Of a DNA stretch of 60,000 nt, positions 45,401-57,692 are shown piece after piece (positions within the stretch are counted from its first letter, which is position 1; every line of letters begins with the position of its first letter). The DNA comes from Antedon mediterranea (taxonomy: Eukaryota; Echinodermata; Crinoidea; Comatulida; Antedonidae), in NCBI RefSeq assembly GCF_964355755.1, contig NC_092676.1, positions 20,692,288 through 20,752,287 of the forward strand, read 5' to 3'. The notes under the pieces were generated by a model. It was not told the origin of the DNA, did no database searches, and was given only the letters and a program-made list of their open reading frames with translations. A program made the translations under genes and the position numbers.

Positions 45401-48400
45401 CTTTGGTTTTGTCTGCAAATCGGTATATATACACACGCATTCCAATGACATTATACTTCAACAAATATGGGAAGCCACATATAGATTAATTAATGATCGT
45501 TATGATTTGTCCAGTATAATGCAATATTTTAATTCTGTTACCATCAACAATTGTTAACAGATAATGCATCTTTTTTGGGTGTAGGCTGTAACATGGATTA
45601 AATTCTTTAATCCATGGCTGTAATGAGCTAGCCTCAAGGTCTGTGTAAATTCTTCAAGTCAAAGGTCGCACACTGTCTTAACATTATTTGTATTTAATTA
45701 TTTCTCCATTCATTTATGAAACATTAAACCATTACTGTAAAGTTTATAAATAAAGATTTTTTTTATTTTTTGCTGTGGGAGAGTTGGTGTCTGAGAGAGA
45801 CCAAATAAACTAAAAAATTGCCGTCCTCATTTTTTCGGAGCTTGTTTTATATTAACAATAAATGAACATGAACAAATATAGAATCTTAATGGCTTTTTTT
45901 TTTTGGTTTGTTTTATATTTTATATCATATCAAACTTGTATCAGTGGACCCTCATGTGATTGTAGGCCTAAATCGATTGTGTAGACATACAAATAGCAGT
46001 ATCTGAGCATGCGTAAATAATAATGTTCTTAATACCAGGGAGTTGTTATTAGTACAGTACTCGTCGTCCAAACCATTAATGATAATAGCTACTTTGTAAT
46101 AATAATTGATTGGTTTATCAGCAAAAAAGCATGAACCATGGAGGAAAAAATCAAGATCAAACGATGCCAGTGCACCTAAAAGTGACTCCAGTCAATTGCG
46201 AACATAGGCCAAGTTAATCACGGCGATGCCGGGGGTTTCCGCTATTTCTATGAAGTAGCCTAAACCTAGGCCTAAGCCTGCATCTATCATCTTTATAAAC
46301 TCCATTATTATTATTATTATTTGAAGAATTACATGCCTTGACCAGGGAATTATAAAATGTATAGGTCCATGTTTTGACGACACACAAAGTAGCACATTAC
46401 AGTAAGATAATAATGACGTAAATACTATTAAGTAACTTTCTTGGCCGTCATTGGATAATTTTAGGAAGTACGTCCTACTCACTCAGTCACTGCTCTATTT
46501 ACAAATGAAGGGTTCTAATTGGTCAGCTAACAGCACACTGCTTGAGGCAGTTTAAATTCTCCTTGAAACCGTCCATAAAACACGCCATTACTCATACATC
46601 TGTCGTACCGCTAATGACCGAAAACCTCACTTTTTGGGGTTTTCAAACGTAACGCTATCCGGGGCTCCTGCGCCTAATGAATTTATTGTACCCGATTAAA
46701 CCATATAAATTAAAGAAAAGACCATTTCAACGAGAAAACCATTCTCTGTCTGAAATTCATACATAGGTTTTTGTTAATTTTAAATCTTATTTCCTTTTTT
46801 ATAAAGAAAACTACAAAATGACATATTCAAAGTTTGATTGTATGCATCTTTAATTTTCATATTTTGGGATCTTTAAATTAACTATAATTTAAAATGTTCA
46901 AATGTACCAAAGTACATGAACTTATATGCATTTTTTATTTGTAACTTAAACATACCTTCTTTTTTGTATTTTAGTAACACTAGTTGGAATCCTGAGAGGA
47001 GCTAACAATGCAGTTGGTGACCCTGGGCTTGTTTCTTGGTTGGCTGTGTTCAGTGGATTTGCTTTGTATTGACTCTGTACATAGCTTGTTGCTACAGATA
47101 GCATCCCCAAAATGGCCGCAAGGACACAAACAAATATTATTGCACCAAATAACTCTAAAAATAGATACATCAAGAATAAGTATTTTTGACATACATTACA
47201 ACAAAACATCATTGAAACCATGGAGAGGTATAAAATATGTTGAAACCAAGCTTCCTGTATGTACATGGCTTGTTGCTACAGAACATCCCCAAAAAGTCTG
47301 TTGTATTGTGTCACATTGTGATGTCATTATTGTTGCATGCTCTACAACTTCCTGGTAAGTAAATACAGTATGTAACTTTCTATTGAGCCTAAGATTCTCA
47401 GTGCAATTCAGTATCGGAGAGAATATTATACAAATAATGAATGAGTTGAATGGGAAGAATATATAATGAGTTGAAATATTGACTGTTATACTTTCAATGA
47501 ATGGACATGTTCTAAATTAAACTTTTATTCAACTAACCCGCTGTTTTTTGGTACACGGAAAAAAATACTACGACCATTTAATAGTGCATATTATTGCATG
47601 CCATGTAACCCACAATCGTCAAATCAAATTACAGGAATTATTTAGGTGTTATATAATATATTTTACCTCCTGCTGTTTCTATCATCCAACTCTTAAATAA
47701 GAATTGACCAACATCTGCTGAGAAGTAGAATGACATGTGCATCTAAAAAAAAGAAAGAAAGTTAATAGTAAAAGACCCCTTCCCTGCAATTTTGGACGTT
47801 TTTTGGAAAATAATTAAACATTAAACCATGTCATTCCTTGTCTTAAATGTACGTTTTGTGGTAAATTATGATAAAAAGTGAGAAACAATGCACTACCTAA
47901 GTAGCTCGCGGCGATCGACCTCTCGTGGAGGGTCTTAGGCCTAGCCTAGCTAGGCTTAGTTTTGTAGGCCTAGCTGGTAAACATCGGTAACGTACGAACA
48001 TCGTACGCTACCTATATACCTAGCCTGACGTTGTATAGTTGCTGCATTAATTGTATTTCTATTTTTGCCAGACTCCGTTGATACAAATTGGGGAAAACCC
48101 GGTATTTTCGCTGAAAAGTTAGGAGTCTTCCATTTGTTTTGGCCTCACGATCGATCGAAAAGTGGGCGAATTACAGGTGAAAAACAAAAATATCAATCCG
48201 CGCGCAATGCATTTTGGGATTTATAGCGGGCCGCTATAATTATTAGAATCGACTTATTTTTCACATTTTTAACCGTTTAAAGACGAAAAAAGTTATCGCA
48301 ATAGGACCATATAGTATTATTTTTACATTAAATATAGTTTGTGATCTTAAAATTAGATCTAAAAAACGTAGGGAATGGGGCTTTAACTTACTGTACTCCA

Positions 48401-49003
48401 TTCATGTTTCCGTACAATTACTGTACACTATATTTTGCATTTAATACCCACTTTTAACGTCAATCCTAACCATCAATTCACAAATTTTGTGGTTGATGGT
48501 ACAGTAAGTGACATGAAACAAACAAAAATTAACTTCATGTGGATATACAGAACCTTGGTAGAACATTTAAAGACAAGTATTAATATAGGAGTAACAAAAA
48601 TACTGTACTAAGCTTGAAACCTGCTTAATTGTAATGATATTGAATACAGTAATTAGATTACATTTATAATGAGTTCTGCACCACGATGGTTTATTTTTGC
48701 TGGTAGTGGTACTACAAAAACAACTCAATAGCCACGTCTTATTTTAGAATTAGATCTACAGGTCAAATATTGTATATAGTTTTGATTTTCAAATTTATTA
48801 TAAAAAATGGTACTATAAGACATACTGAAAGGAAACATTAAAACCCATTTTCTGTAACTGTTTTTTCATTGTAGGGAAATCATTTTCTGAAATAAAATTA
48901 ATCAATCAATAATAATATATTAATAATGATTATATAAAGGCAGATGAAACAAATAGCAACATTGGTTCTCTCATTACAAAAGTAACAACTTTACACTCAC
49001 CAT
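33478..49003 (-). CDS. CTR/SLC31-family copper-transporter-like protein, split by a 12.8-kb insertion
   Basis: Minus-strand exons: micro-exon 49019-49001 (ATG at 49003), 47742-47667, 47154-46956 and 33748-33478; about 182 residues, the usual CTR length. The joins are phase 1 (GGA G|AG) and phase 2 (AGA AG|G), both exact. The N-terminus reads MMHMSFYFS, then WMIETAGE ahead of helix 1 (LFGAIIFVCVLAAILGML). Helix 2 has the family MxxxM motif (YFLMLAVMTYNGY), and helix 3 follows. CTR proteins form trimeric plasma-membrane copper channels. Oddities: the helix 3 GxxxG is replaced (IASTITYF) and the usual C-terminal HCH is missing (ends SSYRTSI). The last coding intron is 13.2 kb, almost all of it the inserted element. 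An independent last exon closer to 46956 was not found. Confidence 0.85.
34195..34295 (+). repeat. Dispersed repeat, copy inside the 12.8-kb element
   Basis: TTTTGATTTAGCTTTTTGCT, CTCCATTGCGATC and CACTGATACCCACA match the copy at 7817-7910 and, reversed, 56037-56110. Confidence 0.6.
34535..34640 (+). repeat. Dispersed repeat related to 30355-30445
   Basis: AATAATAATTTATTGGCACT, CACTTC and AAGGTGCGTCCAAAG recur from the copy at 30355. It lies in the left flank of the 12.8-kb element. Confidence 0.55.
35317..36660 (-). CDS. Element gene B: 447-residue protein with Tudor/chromo-barrel-like N-terminus
   Basis: Single-exon open frame. Residues about 11-68 (FYIGQNVEVLDEECGVWRAA, then a HYQGW segment and LLPNYIRK) look like a Tudor-knot/chromo-barrel fold, which often binds methylated histones or nucleic acid. 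A basic stretch near 175-195 (SKHKKSKRKPMKNKHSR) is a likely nuclear signal. The C-terminal 200 residues are open and unrecognised. Its ATG (36660) lies inside the last exon of gene A in another frame. The gene A TGA (36639-36641) overlaps Met7 of B as ATGA. An upstream in-frame stop (ACC TAA ACA ATG) rules out a simple fusion through that exon. Role unknown; a chromatin-linked accessory factor is inference. Confidence 0.75.
   Translation of the reverse strand: MEEESGMNSMAQFYIGQNVEVLDEECGVWRAATITGINILPDGNHFGVHYQGWQSKHDTFLLPNYIRKTTPMEKLGKRNRKRKVHDLSAPMRCTVKHENLVEGDTINFNLESKQQEGNVLINDPFRKILEISYDFSDETKHIVIGYCDVLSCYKYQEDINPNLEDVQSSTQKVSSSKHKKSKRKPMKNKHSRHLATLENANLSHQRTTKESEEITQCVLEDELVSIGSFLPTDDDDIYHFLTSLHINNNDGIVEGRGYKLRKLGTYNLLMVGSFTEVLTNPKPVKLKINGRWAERRRATLQAAEERVNSLINISKATYEERKATLRRCIRQQIQRGLSSKKRQVRFSILYEQGIDTKLFGLNASNCFREEYSPESFGQLDFLLGNGWDYRMKTNGDRYAFATRFDVKLSIEGKCIECIVHICNISAESWKRDYRIDILNALKHANSD
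36639..41819 (-). CDS. Element gene A: putative DDE-type transposase with BRCT and HMG-box domains
   Basis: Seven exons: 41819-41194, 40950-40822, 40665-39871, 39551-38181, 37580-37409, 37090-36965, 36671-36639. All joins are in phase; 1083 residues. A short upstream coding exon (ATGCCAAA ending 42202) could instead supply the start, spliced near 41805. A putative catalytic triad lies at about D348 (WWRLYGDARIMG), D428 (IFISSDAKFQD) and E726 or E729 (RLSTEQGERSHYMD). An alpha-helical insert (LEHFGICIDHGITRIVEHQL) sits between D and E, as in RAG1/hAT-like RNase H transposases. Residues about 851-935 form a BRCT domain (GMSIIIVGR, KYGGSYWWRGLP, GVDILSDGILDNLEKG). Residues about 1010-1083 form an HMG box (KRRLSGYNLFVQE, LSQLWKDCPEDQQRVWNERA). 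The transposase call rests on these patterns plus the terminal repeats; superfamily not recognised. Confidence 0.75.
38044..38081. repeat. Perfect 17-bp-arm hairpin in an intron of gene A
   Basis: TCATAGAGATATTATAG is followed by TGAA and then its exact reverse complement. It lies between exons 4 and 5 of element gene A. Its function is unknown. Confidence 0.8.
42298..42311. promoter_or_regulatory. E2F-like site upstream of element gene A
   Basis: GTTCGCGCCAAAAT matches the E2F consensus TTTSGCGCSAAA closely. It lies about 90 bp upstream of a possible first ATG exon (ending 42202) of gene A, so it is well placed for a promoter element. Confidence 0.4.
42934..43316. repeat. Minisatellite, 18 copies of a 20-22-bp unit
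   Basis: The unit is GTGTGCTATCCATTTGAAA with variants (GCGTGC; linkers AAA, AGA, ATA). There are 18 CTATCCATTT cores, between the divergent genes A and C of the 12.8-kb element. Units are directly adjacent with no unique spacers, so it is not a CRISPR array. Confidence 0.9.
43317..43994. other. Upstream region of element gene C
   Basis: AT-rich non-coding DNA with a dispersed-repeat-like stretch at about 43495-43600 (TGATTTATTTCGAAATATCC and following). The promoter of the kinase gene should lie here; no clear core motif was recognised. Confidence 0.4.
43995..45557 (+). CDS. Element gene C: protein kinase with HND catalytic loop
   Basis: Three exons: 43995-44778, 44897-45037, 45250-45557; in phase, 410 residues. 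The N-terminal 75 residues (VVKDFLSQKYPHITTNQKRG, LFKQAFAKVGHSIRRMRPGS) look like a small basic DNA-binding helical domain; unrecognised. Coiled, charged linker follows. The kinase domain starts near 155: glycine loop GNGSFGCV, VAVKTF lysine, Glu-bearing helix (FREANMML), catalytic loop IIHNDLKENN, DLG in place of DFG, and WIAPELI. All catalytic residues (K, D, N, D) are kept, so activity is plausible. The C-lobe is short and ends at VTINNC. It is transcribed away from gene A and lies inside the element's inverted ends. A poly(A) signal follows at 45749. Confidence 0.85.
45558..46647. other. Right flank of the 12.8-kb element
   Basis: This is the 3' flank of gene C up to the right terminal repeat. 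It holds the poly(A) signal and AT-rich DNA; short open frames here show no coding character. Confidence 0.45.
45749..45754 (+). terminator. Poly(A) signal AATAAA of element gene C
   Basis: This canonical hexamer lies 190 bp after the kinase stop, and a T-rich tract follows directly. Confidence 0.5.
47770..48386 (-). mobile_element. TTAA-flanked MITE, copy 1
   Basis: It runs from AAAGACCCCTTCCCTGCAAT to GTAGGGAATGGGGCTTTAA. It is nearly the exact reverse complement of the copy at 49054-49687. End pattern TTAAAG(C/A)CCC(A/C)TTCCCT and TTAA flank suggest a piggyBac- or Kolobok-type MITE. The left TTAA is mutated. It lies in a 5' intron of the CTR-like gene. Confidence 0.85.
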
Positions 49004-49053
49004 TTTTTGGTGGTGGTTCCTAAAAAGAAACTTTTGTAAAATTTTCTATTTAT

Positions 49054-49687
49054 TTAAAGCCCCATTCCCTACGTTTTTTAGATCTAATTTAAGATCACAA
49101 ACTATATTTAATGTAAAAATAATACTATATGGTCCTATTGCGATAACTTTTTTCGTCTTTAAACGGTTAAAAATGTGAAAAATAAATCGATTTTAATAAT
49201 TATAGCGGCCCGCTATAAATCCCAAAATGCATTGCGCGCGGATTGATATTTTTGTTTTTCACCTGTAATTCGCCCACTTTTCGATCGATCGTGAAGCCAA
49301 AACAAATGGAAGACTCCTAACTTTTCAGCGAAAATACCGGGTGTTCCCCAATTTGTATCAACGGAGTCTGGCAAAAATAGAAAGACAATTAATGCAGCAA
49401 CTATACAACGTCAGGCTAGGTATATAGCTAGCGTACGATGTTCGTACGTTACCGTTGTTTACCAGCTAGGCCTACAAAACTAAGCCTAGCTAGGCTAGGC
49501 CTGAGACCGTCCGCGAGAGTTCGATCGCCGCGAGCTACTTAGGTAGTGCATTGTTTCTCACTTTTTATCATAATTTACCATAAAACGTACATTTAAGACA
49601 AGGAATGACATGGTTTAATGTTTTTAAAGTGATATATATGTATTATTTTCCAAAAAACGTCCAAAATTGCAGGGAAGGGGTCTTTAA
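49054..49687 (+). mobile_element. TTAA-flanked MITE, copy 2 (opposite orientation)
   Basis: It begins TTAAAGCCCCATTCCCTACG and ends AGGGAAGGGGTCTTTAA, with TTAA at both borders. It lies only about 35 bp upstream of the CTR micro-exon, so the micro-exon sits between two inverted copies. Confidence 0.88.
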
Positions 49688-50127
49688 CAAATTTAAATAG
49701 GCCAATAATATATTTAATTATCAAATGACACAGTTCCGTCGATGCACAGCATTGTAGAAGCATATTCTTTGTCCCGGCTATGTTGTCCAGAGTTGCGTAA
49801 CGGTAACAGTCAATTGTAATCTTGGACCGGGCCCCTGTCTGCTTCTCTCTGGAAATGGGGGTACCTGGCCTAGATAGAGATAGGCCTAGGCCTAACTTCT
49901 AGGCCTAGGATCAGTTTTTTTAAACCGAAATTAGAACACAAGTATCAAACCAACCTAGTTGAAAACTACTGAAATTAAACTATGTCATATAATCTAAATA
50001 AAGAACTCACGATTACAACATAGAATCCTTACGATTGCAATAAAATTAGATGTAAAACTGGGTCTACCCAGCAGCAACAAAAACGCTGTTGTTGTTTTCT
50101 TCTGATCTTCAGCATGTGATGTTAAAT

Positions 50128-50138
50128 TGCGCATGCGT
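50128..50138. promoter_or_regulatory. NRF1-like palindrome in the probable CTR promoter
   Basis: TTGCGCATGCG matches the core of the NRF1 consensus (YGCGCAYGCGC). It lies upstream of the CTR-like gene on the minus strand, in a local GC-richer patch. The transcription start is not determined. Confidence 0.35.
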
Positions 50139-50703
50139 TCAGAAAATTACGGACACCGAGTTCGTGTTTTCACAGGGGATGTTTGACATAAGATTTGACA
50201 TAAAAGTACTGTAAGTATAATAATAATATAATTTTTAATAGGTATAGCATCTAGTAGACATATAACTAATAGTTAGGCATAATATGATTGAACAAATAAA
50301 CCAGTTTTACCACAGTCTATGCTAAGAAGCTAGGCCAGGCCTAGCTAGCTAGGCCAGTCACTGTCGCAGAGGAAGAGTCCTGCTGGACGTTGTCTCGGCA
50401 GTGCTCGGTTAGTGCAGGCGCAGTCATCATCAGGCCTAGGCCTAGGCTAGAATTTATTATTATTATTCATAATAAAACTAGCACAGATTATTAACTAGGC
50501 CTACCTATGCTATGCATAATAGACAATGGTAATTCACTCAAAATTATTTAGAATTTTATTTTGCTTTAATTAGGCCATAATTATTATATTAATTAATATA
50601 TTAATTATTATTAACATCATGGACCATGGTCTAGTTTGGATCCGATAGGCAGTGCAGAAACAGTTACTGTACAGTAGGTAGGAATGGGCATACTGATGTA
50701 AGC

Positions 50704-53014
50704 GGAGTATGGTCGAAGCGGCCGCCAACCAAAGCGGCCGCCAGTTTAATATCGTCATTTGTATGGAACGCCATGTGCGCTTTAATCTTTGATTGCCGTT
50801 GTCAACGCCATGGCCTATGGCGAGTTGAGTTACAGCTAAATAAATATAAGCCAACTCATGTACTATCAAATCTTTATATTTCTATAATAATTAAGTTTGC
50901 CTGCCGATAAATCAATGTATATTTTATTTGTATTTACTATTAACTAATACATATATCGAAATATATTTTGCCGAACCTTTATATCTCGTTTACATACTAT
51001 TGAATCCTTATACAGTATTGCAATAATAATTTACGTATACGATATTGCCGAATCTTTATATCTCGTTTATATACTATTGAATCCTTATACAGTATTGCAA
51101 TAATAATAATTTACGTACGGTATTGCCGAATCTTTATATCTCATTTACATACTATCGATTTTTATACAGTATTGCAATAATAATTTACGTACGGTATTGC
51201 CGAATATTTATATCTCATTTGCATTTAACTATCGAATTTTATACAGTATTGCAATAATAATTTACGTACGGTATTGCCGAATATTTAAATCTCATTTACA
51301 TTTAACTATCGAATTTTATACAGTATGGCAATAATAATTTACGTACGGTATTGCCGAACCTTTATATCTCATTTACATACTATCGAATTTTATACAGTAT
51401 TGCATTAATAATTTACGTACGGTATTGCCGAATCTTTATATCTCGTTTACATACTATCGAATCTTTATACAGTATTGCAATAATAATTTACGTACGGTAT
51501 TGCCGAATATTTATATCTCGTTTATATACTATCGAATCTTTATACAGTATTGCATTAATAATTTACGTATACGGTATTGCCAAATCTTTATATCTCGTTT
51601 ACATACTATTGGATCTTTATACAGTATTGCAATAATAATTTACGTACGGTATTGCCGAATCTTTATATCTCATTTTTACATACTATTGAATCTTTATACA
51701 ATATTGCATTAATAATTTACGTACGGTATTGCCGAATCTTGATATCTCATTTGACATACTATCGAATCTTTATACAGTATTGCATTAATAATTTACGTAC
51801 GGTATTGCCGAATCTTTATATCTCGTTTACATACTATTGAATCTTTATACAGTATTGCATTAATAATTTACGTACGGTATTGCCGAATCTTTATATCTCA
51901 TTTTTACATACTATCGAATCTTTATACAGTATTGCATTAATAATTTACGTACGGTATTGCCGAATCTTGATATCTCATTTACAGACTTAATCAAATCTTT
52001 ATACAGTGTTGCATTAAATAATAACTTACGTACGGTATTGCCGAATATTTATATCTTGTTTACATACTATCGAATCTTTATACAGTATTGCATTAATAAT
52101 TTACGTACGGTATTGCCGAATATTTATATCTTGTTTACATACTATCGAATCTTTATACAGTATTGCAATAATAATTTACGTACGGTATTGCCGAATATTT
52201 ATATCTCATTGACATACTGTACTATCGAATCTTGGTTTTTATTATTAGTAATAGTGTGTGTTATACATTTAAGTGTTATTCCATTGTAATACATTGTTTG
52301 TGTTTTCAATAAAGCAACATGGGACGCCCACCTAATGTGCAGCAGCACTATTGCTGGCCGTCAGTCGAGTTATTAGCAGAAATTCGCGTAATTAATTACT
52401 GTATCAAACAGACACTTTCATCTTATTTTAGTATTTAAAACTCATTTTCAATTGATCAATATTTAAATATCTGAAGTAATAAAATAGTGTAGGATATTAA
52501 ATAAATTGCTGTCATCATGTTATTGTATTAAATTATGATTGCGAACACTACTATAGTTACTTTACTAATTAATTAATATACAATAACAAATATTTTTAAT
52601 TATTAATATATTTATATATTTTGATATACTTTATTGATTGGTTTATTTATATATAATTCCTAATAATTGGCTTATTATTATATTATATTAATATACAATA
52701 TAAACACCACAATGTATTTTATAGACTTTATTAAACATATGTATATCATTTAGAACAGTTAAAATAAGTAATCATCGATTCGCCATTTCGTTTAAAAGAA
52801 CGTACGCGTATCACATTCAATCTGTAAAAAAAAAGAGAATAAATTACATAATAATGTAGATTGTTATTTACGTCCGAGGTAAAGAAAACCTGTCGAAACA
52901 ATGACAATCAAAGATTACAAAACAACGACAATCAAAGCGCACACGGCGTTCCATACAGATTACCGTTATTGAACTAGCGGCCGCTTTAGTTGGCGGCCGC
53001 TTCGACCGTAATCC
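50704..53014. mobile_element. 2.3-kb element with NotI-rich inverted ends and 8-bp target duplication
   Basis: Left end GGAGTATGGTCGAAGCGGCC (continuing GCCAACCAAAGCGGCCGC) mirrors the right end GGATTACGGTCGAAGCGGCC (continuing GCCAACTAAAGCGGCCGC) on the complement. Similarity goes on past GTATGGAACGCC and GCGCTTT. ATGTAAGC flanks both sides (50696-50703, 53015-53022), a perfect 8-bp duplication as made by hAT-type transposases. No transposase frame is present. The core is a satellite. It lies between the CTR-like gene and CDK8. Confidence 0.9.
50970..52230. repeat. Satellite of about 17 units of about 73 bp
   Basis: Each unit contains TATACAGTATTGCAATAATA, TTTACGTACGGTATTGCCGA and ATCTTTATATCTCGTTTACA with few changes. 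Long open frames across it come from a unit length that keeps frame and are not genes. Confidence 0.92.
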
Positions 53015-53253
53015 ATGTAAGCCTGTATATATAATAAATTTAAGAGTGTGAATGAACATAATTATTATAATATTAATAGCAATCTGCAAGTTTATAAACT
53101 TTTTTTGATTACAGGTAAAGTGCAATGAAGTTGATACCCGAAATGCTGACATCTAATTAATTTAACAACAATTTCGAGAGTTGGTGTGTCGCCAACACAA
53201 AATTCAAGAGGTCATAATTATTTTAACATACATGGTAGTCTGTTGAAATAAGT

Positions 53254-57518
<4,265 letters not shown>

Positions 57519-57672
57519 GTAAGTAACATAAATAATGAATAATGGATTAAAATACAAATTATCAATGAGTTGAATGGGAAGAATATTGTCATGATTGCAG
57601 ACTTCCAATGTATGAAAGTATTCTATCCATTCAATTATTACAAAATATTTTTGTCTGTGATGTATAAATGCA

Positions 57673-57692
57673 TGTAAGCTCTGTCTACACTA
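57673..57692. mobile_element. Terminal fragment of the AAGCTCTG MITE
   Basis: GTAAGCTCTGTCTACACTAT matches the MITE end and stops exactly where the LINE begins, so the LINE probably inserted into this MITE. Confidence 0.6.

Larger units (their letters stand above)
33866..46679. mobile_element. 12.8-kb DNA transposon-like element carrying three genes
   Basis: Left end CATTAGAGGCAGGAGCCCCG (continuing GATAGCGTTACG to 33897) is the inverted match of the right end 46648-46679, which reads CATTAGGCGCAGGAGCCCCG on the complement and continues identically. This is 30 matches over 32 bp. The TA inside CATTAG could instead be a TA target duplication around 27-bp ends, so the exact boundary is open. 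Deleting it leaves a CTR intron of about 0.4 kb. Cargo: gene A (DDE-like/BRCT/HMG), gene B (Tudor-like) and gene C (protein kinase), all with intact frames. No DNA polymerase, integrase, capsid or RT was seen, so it is not a Polinton or retroelement. Confidence 0.8.

Noticed and set aside
46192-46482. 96-codon minus-strand frame in the right flank of the element
   Set aside because: No motif, low-complexity content and no neighbouring splice sites in phase.
33866-46679. Polinton/Maverick or endogenous DNA virus
   Set aside because: No DNA polymerase B, retroviral-type integrase, ATPase, protease or capsid gene was seen, and the terminal repeats are only about 30 bp.
51351-52289. Several overlapping plus-strand open frames of 87-110 codons
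   Set aside because: They are translations of the 73-bp satellite, with the same YISFTYYRIF-type repeat in different frames.
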